A stretch of DNA of 36,814 nucleotides from Actinomycetes bacterium (GTDB lineage Bacteria > Actinomycetota > Acidimicrobiia > Spongiisociales > UBA5794), in assembly GCA_023336815.1 (NCBI GenBank), contig JAMBLJ010000164.1, forward strand, positions 1 to 36,814, read 5' to 3'. Under the pieces are notes generated by a model. The model was not told where the DNA came from. It ran no database searches and was given only the letters and a program-made list of their open reading frames with translations. Shown piece by piece: positions 28,279 to 36,814 of this stretch (positions are counted from its first letter, which is position 1; every line of letters begins with the position of its first letter). The translations under genes were made by a program, and so were the position numbers.

Positions 28279-29436
28279 GTGGAGATCGAGATCGGAAGAG
28301 CAAAATCAGGTCGTCGTGCGTGGGGATTCGACGACATAGCGATCGTTCCATCACGAAGAACGCGGGACCCCGAAGATGTGGATCTTTCCTGGGAACTCGA
28401 TGCATTCACCTTCGATCTTCCGATGATGGCTTCGGGTATGGATTCGGCAGTGACTCCCGCAACTGCGGTCGAAGTCGGTCGCCTCGGCGGACTCGCGTGC
28501 CTCAACCTCGAGGGACTATGGACCCGCTTCGAGGATCCGATTCCCGTGTACGACGAAATAGCGGGTCTCGACCCTGAAAAGGCAACACGCCGCATGCAGG
28601 AGTTGTATGCATCGCCGGTCATACCCGAACTGATTACCCAACGCATCAGGGAAATCAAGGACGGTGGCGTCGTTTCGTGTGGCAGCCTCACGCCCCAGAA
28701 CGTCGCACGATACATCGACTACGCGAAAGCTGGTGGGCTTGACGTCCTCGTTATCCAGGGAACCGTCGTTTCAGCGGAGCATGTGTCCTCGCGTGAAGAG
28801 CCGCTGGACCTCTACGCGTTTATCCGTGAGGTCGAGATGCCCGTGATCGTTGGAGGGTGTGCCTCGTACTCAGGCGCACTCCATCTCATGCGTACAGGTG
28901 CGGTTGGCGTGCTCGTTGGTGTCGGACCTGGGGCTGCGTGTACAACACGTGGCGTTCTCGGTATCGGTGTGCCCCAGGCAACGGCGATCGCCGACGCGGC
29001 AGGGGCACGCACTGCATACCTCGAAGAGACCGGTCGATATGTCCATGTCATCGCCGACGGGGGCATGCGCAGCGGTGGGGACGTCGCCAAGGCGATCGCC
29101 TGTGGCGCTGACGCCGTGATGCTCGGTTCGCCGATCGCTGCAGCAGCAGAGTCCCCCTCTGGCGGCTACCACTGGGGAATGGCCACGTTCCACCCGACGC
29201 TTCCGCGAGGGTCGCGGGTTGAGACTGGTGTCCTCGGGACGATCGAAGAGATCCTCCTTGGCCCTGCCCATGAGAACGACGGACGCCGCAACCTGTTCGG
29301 TGGTCTTCGTGGCTCGATGGCAACGACCGGGTACGCAACCGTCAAGGAGTTCCAGAAGGCTGAGGTGATGGTTGCACCAGCGATGCAAACCGAGGGAAAA
29401 CAGTTGCAACGATCCCAGGGTGTGGGGATGGGCTGA
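28279..29436 (+). CDS. guaB3: GuaB3-family IMP dehydrogenase-related protein
   Basis: [47 protein letters not shown] barrel; GTG start after GGAGGA; adjacent to guaA. Confidence 0.9.
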   Translation: MEIEIGRAKSGRRAWGFDDIAIVPSRRTRDPEDVDLSWELDAFTFDLPMMASGMDSAVTPATAVEVGRLGGLACLNLEGLWTRFEDPIPVYDEIAGLDPEKATRRMQELYASPVIPELITQRIREIKDGGVVSCGSLTPQNVARYIDYAKAGGLDVLVIQGTVVSAEHVSSREEPLDLYAFIREVEMPVIVGGCASYSGALHLMRTGAVGVLVGVGPGAACTTRGVLGIGVPQATAIADAAGARTAYLEETGRYVHVIADGGMRSGGDVAKAIACGADAVMLGSPIAAAAESPSGGYHWGMATFHPTLPRGSRVETGVLGTIEEILLGPAHENDGRRNLFGGLRGSMATTGYATVKEFQKAEVMVAPAMQTEGKQLQRSQGVGMG

Positions 29437-31001
29437 TGGCCCATGCGATCACGGGTCAGGCGTCCGACGGAGACTTCGACCGGGTACTCGTCATCGACTT
29501 CGGTGCTCAGTACGCCCAGCTCATCGCCCGACGGGTTCGCGAGGCGCGAGTGTTCTCCGAGATCGTCCCTCGCGACATCACGGCGGATGAGATCGCTGCG
29601 AAGGGTCCCATCGGGATCATCCTGTCCGGCGGTCCCGCATCGGTGTACGCCGAGGATGCGTACGGACTTGACGAGGGCATCGTGGATCTCGGTATACCGA
29701 TTCTCGGCATCTGCTACGGCCACCAGGTGCTCGCTCAGACCCTCGGCGGTACGGTCTCTGCCACTGGCACGTCGGAGTTCGGGGCAGCTGCGCTGACCGT
29801 GTCTGACTCCGAAGGGCTGCTCTCTGGCCAGCCGGTGGATCAGCAGGTGTGGATGAGTCACAACGATGCGGTTTCAGAACCGCCCCCGGGGTTCGTCGTC
29901 ACGGCAAGTACACCCGAGGCACCGGTTGCTGCCATGGAGAACTCGGATCGCAAGATCTACGGGGTCCAGTATCATCCGGAGGTCAAGCACAGCGTTCACG
30001 GCCAGGCGGTGCTCGAGCACTTTCTCTGGCAGGTATGTGCTGCGCGTACAACCTGGACCCATGCGGGCATTATCGAACAATCCGTCGATGCCATCCGCGC
30101 GTCAGTAGGGGAGGGTGTTGCCATCTGTGGTCTCAGCGGGGGTGTGGACTCCTCCGTCGCAGCAGCGATCGTCCACAAAGCCATCGGCGACCAGCTTGTC
30201 TGTGTGTTCGTCGATCACGGTCTGATGCGCAAAGGTGAGGGCCAACAGGTCGAAGACACCTTCCGAGACCACTTCAAGATGAACCTCATCCACGTCAAGG
30301 CAGAGAATCGGTTTCTGAACGCGCTTGCTGGTGTGACCGATCCTGAGGAAAAGCGAAAGATCATCGGTGAGACGTTCATCAGAGTCTTCGAAGAGGTCGC
30401 CGATGGCATCGAGGGAGCTCACTATCTCGTCCAGGGAACGTTGTATCCCGATGTCATCGAGTCAGGTACGAAGGATGCGGCCAAGATCAAGAGCCATCAC
30501 AACGTCGGTGGACTTCCCGATGACATGCAGTTCGAACTCATCGAGCCCCTGAGGGATCTGTTCAAGGATGAGGTAAGGGCCGTTGGTGAGGAGATCGGGC
30601 TTCCTGAGGAGATCGTTTGGCGTCAGCCGTTCCCTGGCCCCGGTCTTGCGGTTCGCATCATCGGCGACATCACGAACGAACGCCTCGACATCCTCCGCGA
30701 AGCCGACGCGATCGTCCTCGACGAGATACACAAGGCCGGTCTGTACAGGGACATCTGGCAGGCCTTCGGTGTGCTGCCCGCAATCAAGAGTGTGGGGGTT
30801 CAGGGGGACGTACGCACCTACGCTTACCCGCTGATACTACGTGCCGTGACGTCAGACGATGCCATGACTGCAGACTGGGCACGACTTCCTTACGAGCTAC
30901 TGGCTTCGATCTCATCGAGGGTCATCAACGAAGTACCCGGCATCAACCGCGTGGCATACGACATCTCATCCAAACCCCCCGCCACCATCGAGTGGGAATA
31001 G
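29436..31001 (+). CDS. guaA: GMP synthase (glutamine-hydrolysing)
   Basis: GATase triad region [38 protein letters not shown]-loop, C-terminal [12 protein letters not shown]. Confidence 0.97.
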   Translation: MAHAITGQASDGDFDRVLVIDFGAQYAQLIARRVREARVFSEIVPRDITADEIAAKGPIGIILSGGPASVYAEDAYGLDEGIVDLGIPILGICYGHQVLAQTLGGTVSATGTSEFGAAALTVSDSEGLLSGQPVDQQVWMSHNDAVSEPPPGFVVTASTPEAPVAAMENSDRKIYGVQYHPEVKHSVHGQAVLEHFLWQVCAARTTWTHAGIIEQSVDAIRASVGEGVAICGLSGGVDSSVAAAIVHKAIGDQLVCVFVDHGLMRKGEGQQVEDTFRDHFKMNLIHVKAENRFLNALAGVTDPEEKRKIIGETFIRVFEEVADGIEGAHYLVQGTLYPDVIESGTKDAAKIKSHHNVGGLPDDMQFELIEPLRDLFKDEVRAVGEEIGLPEEIVWRQPFPGPGLAVRIIGDITNERLDILREADAIVLDEIHKAGLYRDIWQAFGVLPAIKSVGVQGDVRTYAYPLILRAVTSDDAMTADWARLPYELLASISSRVINEVPGINRVAYDISSKPPATIEWE

Positions 31002-31005
31002 GAAA

Positions 31006-31110
31006 TCAGATACCAGAGCACGGATACCAGATCGCTGTGCGTCAGACGGCACAGCGCTTCGCTCGCTGATCCAAGGGTCTGTTGTCTGTGCTCTGCTGTC
31101 TTGCATCTGA
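31006..31110. repeat. CAGAC/GTCTG-rich inverted-repeat element downstream of guaA
   Basis: CAGAGCAC (31014-31021)/GTGCTCTG (31088-31095) and CGCTGTGC (31033-31040)/GCACAGCG (31049-31056). Confidence 0.7.
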
Positions 31111-31158
31111 ATAACTAGTCAGAACCCTTAAGACGGTTGGGAGTTCGTCCGATATCGC

Positions 31159-33789
31159 ATGAGTGAAAGCAACCCCTTAACTCATGGTGCGGTGATGGAC
31201 TGGCAGAACGATCCGGAGCTTGAAAAGCTCTTCAAAGAGGAACTCGATGAACGGGCAGGGAGCCTGGCTGAGGGTGCCCAAGCGATGCTCGATGGTGAGA
31301 TCACCTCGGAGGTCGCTGGAAGGATGTTGCGCGAGGGCCATACGATCAAGGGCACCGGACGTGTCATGGGCTACGAAGGTATCGCCAGGGGTGGCGAGAC
31401 GTGTGAGCTCATCTGGCGTTGGATTCAACAAGGTGATCTCGAGCCATCCTCGATGCTTGCCCGAACACTCACCCATCTCTCCGATGCCATACCCCAATCT
31501 CTCGGGGGCGATGACGCACCCGTGTCCATGGCGATCGACACCGTTCGTGCATTGATAGTCGACGAGGACAAGCTCGATCAGTTGCCGAAACCGCTTGATG
31601 AGGAAGACGAATCGACGGCAGAACTCGTCGATGAAACCCCGGAGCCGGAATCCCAGGAATCCGACAACGCAGGTGCCCCCGACAACGCAGGTGATTCCGA
31701 GGACGTGGTCGATGAGGCCGCCGATGGCGAAGAAGCCGGTGAGATCGAAAACGCAGGTGCGCCCGAAGACATCGACGCTACCTCCGATGCCATTGCAGAG
31801 GCGGACGAGATCGCTGCGGCACTTGACAAGATCGAAGAAGAGATCGCCGCGGCTCCTGCGGATGACGGATCACCAGATCCACCATCGGAATCTCACGACG
31901 ATGAGAAGGACGAATCAACTGTTGCCGCGGACGAGGATCAGGCCCAGGCCGACGACTTCGAGCCACTGGTATTCGAACCCGGCCCCGACGGGAAACTGCC
32001 AACACCCGTGATCACGTACGAGATCGTTCACGATGCGTTCGAAGAGGCCGAGCCTGTAGGCCGACCACGAGCGCCATCGACCGACGGTTTGATGGAGCCA
32101 CCTGGCTTGACGCTTGTCGATGAACAGCGATCGATCCTTGATCCGGAGGCGATCGATGCGTACGACCTCGGTGGTCTCGTAGGTGCAGTTGAAGCCTGGG
32201 CAGCCGAGGAGTCGGTTCCTGTCAATGCCGGTCGTCTCTTCCGAATGATCAACGATGTTGCTGCACTTCGCATCGACCTCTCAAGCACTATCCGTCAAAC
32301 CGAGCAGGTTCTGAACAGCGCTGACGGTATCTCGATGGCGGCCGTCGAGAGCTCGATGGAAGCGCTCGAGACCGTGAGGCGCGCATCCGTGGGTCTGGAA
32401 ACAGCCGCCCTTGGTCTCACGATGATGCCACTCACCAATATCACGTCCACACTGCCTCAGCTTGCTCGTTATCTGTCAAAGCGCGTGAGCCGCGACATCG
32501 AGCTCGTCATCGAGGGCGAGGACACCGCTGTCGATCGTCAGATGGTTGATCGCGTCGGTGAGATCATCCGGCATCTCGTGGTGAACGCACTCGCCCACGG
32601 TATCGAAGACTCTGAGACTCGTATCGCACGGGGCAAGGCCGAACATGGCACCGTGAAGCTGGCACTGTCGCGTGATGACCAGCATCTCCAGATCGTTGTA
32701 GCCGATGACGGGTCGGGCATCGATTGGCCGCGAGTTCGCGAGATCGCGCAACAGCGCGATCTCATACAGGACGATCCCACCGAAGATCAGCTGCGCTCTG
32801 CTCTCTTCTCTGAGGGATTCTCCACCGCACCGGGTCAATCAGAATTCACTGGAGATGGCGACGGACTGTCTCGTGTGACGACCATCGTTGAAGAGGTTTT
32901 TGGAACGATGACCATGGACTCGGCCCCTGGTCGTGGGACAACGTTCGTCATCACCTTGCCTGCCCACCGAGCTCTCCAGCGAGCACAGATATTTACAGCA
33001 GGAGGGCACTCGTGGGGGATTCCGGAATCGAGCATCCTCGCGATACTCAATATCCAGGATGTTGCGATCAGTGTCACCGAACACGGGAGCACGATCGGCT
33101 ACGAGACTGAAACGGTTCCGTATTCGTCGTTCGCCACCGTTGCCGGGCTCGACATCGAGGGTCTTCCCTCCCAGGTCCTTGTCCTCCAGAGTTCTACGGG
33201 GCACATCGCTGTCGCCGTTGATGACGTACTCGACCTCCACGAGGTAGCCACAAAGGATCTCGGAGGACTGTTGAGCGGCACCTCAGTTGTTTCGGGTGTT
33301 GCACTGCTCGGTGCAGACGAGACGGTCATGCTCGTGGACGCGGGTCGTCTCGCCGACAACCTCCGTGACCTTGCCATACGACCGGCCGGTCCTGTACATA
33401 CGGTCCTCATCGTCGATGACAGCCAGGGTGTTCGACAGGTTGTTTCCGGTGTTCTTGCATCGCATGGATTCTCGACCGTGTCAGCGGGAAGTGTCTCCGA
33501 TGCACTCGCGGCACTCGCAAAGAACGATATCGATGCGCTTGTTGTCGACTTCTCGATGCCACGCGCTGACGGTGTCGCCCTCGTCCACATGGTCCGCCAA
33601 CGCTACGGCGACATCCCCGTTGTCATGCTCTCCGGGGTGGCGTCCGCAGAAGATCGGTCTCGCGCCGAGAGGGCAGGTGTTCATGCCTTCTTCGACAAGG
33701 CCGACTTCGCAAAGGGCGCCCTCGTCGACAAACTGTCCGAACTTATCGAAGAGAAGGCAACAGATTCAGAGGCGGAAATCGCCTCGTAG
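31159..33789 (+). CDS. CheA-like hybrid histidine kinase (HPt - acidic linker - HATPase - CheW - REC)
   Basis: HPt MLREGHTIKGTGRVMG; HATPase LVVNALAHGIED...DDGSGIDW; CheW-like AQIFTAGGHSWGIPESSI; REC HTVLIVDDSQGVRQVV...ALVVDFSMPRADG. Confidence 0.9.
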   Translation: MSESNPLTHGAVMDWQNDPELEKLFKEELDERAGSLAEGAQAMLDGEITSEVAGRMLREGHTIKGTGRVMGYEGIARGGETCELIWRWIQQGDLEPSSMLARTLTHLSDAIPQSLGGDDAPVSMAIDTVRALIVDEDKLDQLPKPLDEEDESTAELVDETPEPESQESDNAGAPDNAGDSEDVVDEAADGEEAGEIENAGAPEDIDATSDAIAEADEIAAALDKIEEEIAAAPADDGSPDPPSESHDDEKDESTVAADEDQAQADDFEPLVFEPGPDGKLPTPVITYEIVHDAFEEAEPVGRPRAPSTDGLMEPPGLTLVDEQRSILDPEAIDAYDLGGLVGAVEAWAAEESVPVNAGRLFRMINDVAALRIDLSSTIRQTEQVLNSADGISMAAVESSMEALETVRRASVGLETAALGLTMMPLTNITSTLPQLARYLSKRVSRDIELVIEGEDTAVDRQMVDRVGEIIRHLVVNALAHGIEDSETRIARGKAEHGTVKLALSRDDQHLQIVVADDGSGIDWPRVREIAQQRDLIQDDPTEDQLRSALFSEGFSTAPGQSEFTGDGDGLSRVTTIVEEVFGTMTMDSAPGRGTTFVITLPAHRALQRAQIFTAGGHSWGIPESSILAILNIQDVAISVTEHGSTIGYETETVPYSSFATVAGLDIEGLPSQVLVLQSSTGHIAVAVDDVLDLHEVATKDLGGLLSGTSVVSGVALLGADETVMLVDAGRLADNLRDLAIRPAGPVHTVLIVDDSQGVRQVVSGVLASHGFSTVSAGSVSDALAALAKNDIDALVVDFSMPRADGVALVHMVRQRYGDIPVVMLSGVASAEDRSRAERAGVHAFFDKADFAKGALVDKLSELIEEKATDSEAEIAS

Positions 33790-33829
33790 ACCTGCCTACA
33801 CTGCCCGACCGGCCGATTGAGGGAGTGCT

Positions 33830-33973
33830 GTGGGAACGATCGTTTCGTTACTCGTCATATTCGTGATCATCTCTGTTGTGTGGTGGCTGTTCAAGAAGGT
33901 GCTCCACATCGGGTTCATCTTTGCGATCGGGTTCGCACTGCTCATCGGTTGGTGGTACTTCTTCGTTCGGTAA
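33830..33973 (+). CDS. 47-aa hydrophobic membrane microprotein (not in ORF track)
   Basis: GTG start; VGTIVSLLVIFVIISVVWWLFKKVLHIGFIFAIGFALLIGWWYFFVR, two predicted TM stretches. Confidence 0.5.
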   Translation: MGTIVSLLVIFVIISVVWWLFKKVLHIGFIFAIGFALLIGWWYFFVR

Positions 33974-34022
33974 TCGGCCACACCTGAGGTTCGATCACAG
34001 GGGTTCGGTACAATCGCACCCG

Positions 34023-36203
34023 ATGTCCGAATCACCTCTCTTTTCCTCGCTCAACCCAACCCAACGTGAGGCCGTGGCAGCCACTGAAGGACCCCTCCTC
34101 GTTATCGCTGGCGCGGGATCTGGGAAAACCCGTGTGCTCACGTATCGCATTGCACATCTCGTTCGTGACCGCGGTGTTTCACCGTACGAGATCCTCGCGA
34201 TCACCTTCACGAACAAAGCCGCAGGCGAGATGAAGGAACGGGTGCAGCAACTCATCGGTCGGGTTGCTTGGGACATGTGGGTGTCGACCTTTCACTCAGC
34301 GTGTGTTCGAATCCTGCGTCAGGAGATCCACAGACTCGGGTACCGATCGTCATTCTCGATATACGACGAGGGTGACTCGACCCGTCTTGTCACGATGTGT
34401 GTGAAGGACCTCGATCTCGATCCCAAACGATTCCCGCCGAGGCAGATCAAGGCTGCGATCTCCAAAGCAAAGAACGAGCTCATCGACTACGAGACATACG
34501 CCGGTCAGGACGCGGGTTACTACCACGAGAGAGTTTCCGACGTATATCGCCTCTATCAGCAGCGCCTCGTCGAGGCTTCCGCTGTCGACTTCGACGATAT
34601 TCTCAAACTCACCGTCGAGCTGCTTCAAGCGTTCCCTGAGGTACTCGAACGGTGGCAGAACAGGTTCCAGTACATTCTCGTCGACGAGTACCAGGACACG
34701 AACAAGGCCCAGTACATGCTGGTCAAGATGTTGAGTCAGGTCCACCAGAACGTGTGTGTTGTCGGAGACTCGGATCAGTCGATCTATGCGTTCCGTGGCG
34801 CAGATCTACGCAACATCATGGATTTCGAGAAGGACTATCCCGACGCGAAGATCGTCCTTCTCGAGCAGAACTACCGATCCACCCAGACGATCCTCGACGC
34901 GGCCAATGCTGTGATCAAGCACAACGTTGGGAGAAAACCCAAACGGCTGTGGACCGACGAGGGATCTGGCGAGAAGATCGTGTTCTTCGAGGCGGAAGAC
35001 GAACACGAAGAAGCTGCCTACATCGCTGAGGAGATCGCCAGGCTGCAGGATCTCGGCACCAGCCTTGACGATATCGCGGTCTTCTATCGGATGAACGCCC
35101 AATCGCGTGTGATCGAGGAACTGTTCGTGAGATTCGGTGTCACCTATCAGGTCGTCGGTGGTCTTAAGTACTACGACCGCAAAGAGGTCAAAGATGCGCT
35201 CGGCTATCTGAGGGCTGTTGTGAACCCCGATGATCAGGTCGCGATAAAGAGGGTGATCAACACACCGAAGCGGTCGATCGGGGATACGTCGGTTGCCCAC
35301 GTCGATCGGTTCGCCGAGGCGAACGGCATCAATTTCATGGATGCTCTCAGACGTGCGAGCGAGATCGATCAGCTCACTACTCGAGCTCAAAAGGCCATTT
35401 TCGAGTTCACAGGACTTATCGACATACTCCTGGTGAAGGCGTCGGCAGGGCCTGAGGCTGCGCTCGATGCGGTTCTGAACGACACCGGCTACATGGACAT
35501 GATCCGGGCCGAGCGATCGATCGAGGCGATGGGCAGGGAAGAGAACCTGAAGGAACTACTCACAGCTGCGGGTGAGTTCGAGGAGACGGGCCCCGCATCG
35601 ATGGGTCCGGAGGAATGGCTGGCACTCGATGGGGTCGGGAAGCTCCAGATGTTCCTCGAGTCGATCAGCCTCGTGACTGATCTTGATTCGGTTGATGACG
35701 CTTCGGCGGTCACGCTCATGACGCTGCACAATGCAAAGGGCCTGGAATATCCCGCTGTATTTCTCACGGGACTCGAGGACGGTGTGTTCCCCCATATGCG
35801 TGCCCTTGGTGATCCAAAGGAACTCGAGGAAGAACGACGTTTGTGTTACGTCGGTATCACGAGGGCAGAGCAGCGGCTGTATCTCACACGTGCGTGGAGC
35901 CGGAACATGTGGGGTCAGACGAACTACAACGGTGCCAGCCGCTTTCTCGGTGAGATACCGGATCACCTACTCACGAAAGCAAAGCGGGTTCGTCGTTCCG
36001 CAACCATGGAGTCCAGACAGCCAACGAGCACGGTTTCTGATGCTGATGTGTCGGTTGGTGACACTGTGCGGCATACGCACTGGGGCGAGGGTGTCGTCCG
36101 CGAGATCGTAGGAGCAGGTGACCGCGCGGAGGCGGTTGTTGTCTTCGGTGGCCATGGTGCAAAACGCCTCCTTCTTGCATGGGCACCCTTAGAACGAGTC
36201 TGA
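34023..36203 (+). CDS. pcrA: UvrD/PcrA-type superfamily 1 ATP-dependent DNA helicase
   Basis: LNPTQREAVAATEGPLLVIAGAGSGKTRVLTYRIAHL, VDEYQDTNKAQY, GDSDQSIYAFRGAD, TLHNAKGLEYPAVFLTGLEDGVFPH. Confidence 0.95.
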   Translation: MSESPLFSSLNPTQREAVAATEGPLLVIAGAGSGKTRVLTYRIAHLVRDRGVSPYEILAITFTNKAAGEMKERVQQLIGRVAWDMWVSTFHSACVRILRQEIHRLGYRSSFSIYDEGDSTRLVTMCVKDLDLDPKRFPPRQIKAAISKAKNELIDYETYAGQDAGYYHERVSDVYRLYQQRLVEASAVDFDDILKLTVELLQAFPEVLERWQNRFQYILVDEYQDTNKAQYMLVKMLSQVHQNVCVVGDSDQSIYAFRGADLRNIMDFEKDYPDAKIVLLEQNYRSTQTILDAANAVIKHNVGRKPKRLWTDEGSGEKIVFFEAEDEHEEAAYIAEEIARLQDLGTSLDDIAVFYRMNAQSRVIEELFVRFGVTYQVVGGLKYYDRKEVKDALGYLRAVVNPDDQVAIKRVINTPKRSIGDTSVAHVDRFAEANGINFMDALRRASEIDQLTTRAQKAIFEFTGLIDILLVKASAGPEAALDAVLNDTGYMDMIRAERSIEAMGREENLKELLTAAGEFEETGPASMGPEEWLALDGVGKLQMFLESISLVTDLDSVDDASAVTLMTLHNAKGLEYPAVFLTGLEDGVFPHMRALGDPKELEEERRLCYVGITRAEQRLYLTRAWSRNMWGQTNYNGASRFLGEIPDHLLTKAKRVRRSATMESRQPTSTVSDADVSVGDTVRHTHWGEGVVREIVGAGDRAEAVVVFGGHGAKRLLLAWAPLERV

Positions 36204-36320
36204 CCAGCAGACTGCAGATCGCTTCGCTTCAGACAGCAGAGCACTGACGTCTGTCGTGTGAGCTCTGCCGTCCGACTCCGTCATCTGCTGTCTGCGTTCT
36301 GGTATCTGTCGTCTGACTGG
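36204..36320. repeat. second CAGAC/GTCTG-rich inverted-repeat element, downstream of pcrA
   Basis: CAGACAGCAGA (36230-36240)/TCTGCTGTCTG (36284-36294) 11-bp perfect inverted repeat; shares CAGATCGCT and TCTGCTGTCT words with the element after guaA. Confidence 0.7.
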
Positions 36321-36805
36321 ATCAGTCGCTGATCCGGGGTGAACGCTTGTCTGGCGGTGACGATCGCAACAACTGTTGACGAGATGGCGACGGTTCCGAG
36401 TACCAGGTACATAACAACGAGTTGGATGACAACAGCATCGATAGGGTCGACTCCTGCGATCAAGAGTCCGGCCATTGCGCCAGGAAGTGCAACAAGACCG
36501 ACGACCTTCGTTCGTTCGATCTGGGGGAGAAGCGCCACCCGTGTCGATTCCCTCACGATGAATCTCGCGGCCTGACGTGAATCGAATCCAAGACTGAGAA
36601 GACCTTCCACCTCGAGACGGTCGTCGGTCATCTTCTTCGTGACCTGATCGGCGGCAACCACCGTTGCGGGGAGAGCGTTGCCGATCGCTATCCCTGCGAT
36701 GACGATGAGTTGGATCGGTTCGGGCGGAAGGACACCGAATCCGAACACCACCACGAGTGACAGCAGCGTTGACCCACCGACGGACAGCAGGGCAGCAGTG
36801 AACAC
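36281..36805 (-). CDS. UPF0014/FetB-family ABC transporter permease (possibly truncated by window edge)
   Basis: VIAGIAIGNALPATVVAADQVTKKM, LSLGFDSRQAARFIVRESTRVALLPQIERTKVVGLVALPGAMAGLLIAG. Confidence 0.88.
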   Translation of the reverse strand: MFTAALLSVGGSTLLSLVVVFGFGVLPPEPIQLIVIAGIAIGNALPATVVAADQVTKKMTDDRLEVEGLLSLGFDSRQAARFIVRESTRVALLPQIERTKVVGLVALPGAMAGLLIAGVDPIDAVVIQLVVMYLVLGTVAISSTVVAIVTARQAFTPDQRLIQSDDRYQNADSR

Positions 36806-36814
36806 ATTGCGCGA

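Overview
This 36.8 kb window looks like a chromosomal segment from a moderately GC-rich actinobacterium-like genome (the lineage is inferred from gene content and style). Most of it is housekeeping: an overlapping t6A cluster (tsaE-tsaB-rimI-tsaD) ending in a site-2-protease/CBS gene, groES-groEL, cimA, trpS, fused ftcD, guaB3-guaA and a pcrA/uvrD-type helicase. The central accessory block (about 10.2-20.4 kb) is the most unusual part. It holds a membrane/extracytoplasmic electron-transfer locus: a HmuY-like protein, a lipoprotein with two tandem ethylbenzene-dehydrogenase-gamma-like heme domains, a Tat-type 4x[4Fe-4S] protein, NrfD, and an Ig-TM-TM-cytochrome c protein. No catalytic molybdopterin subunit is visible, and the locus sits between two NarL/NarX-type two-component systems. 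Two regulatory regions stand out. One is an apparent isoleucine leader peptide (MNTHSATAIIIT) with two hairpins upstream of citramalate synthase. The other is a pair of CIRCE-like operators upstream of groES carrying a compensatory base swap. Other observations are three families of short intergenic repeats, an orphan CheA-CheW-REC hybrid, a GNAT gene broken by an in-frame amber codon, and a 47-aa membrane microprotein absent from the ORF track. I saw no rRNA, tRNA, CRISPR array or transposase.
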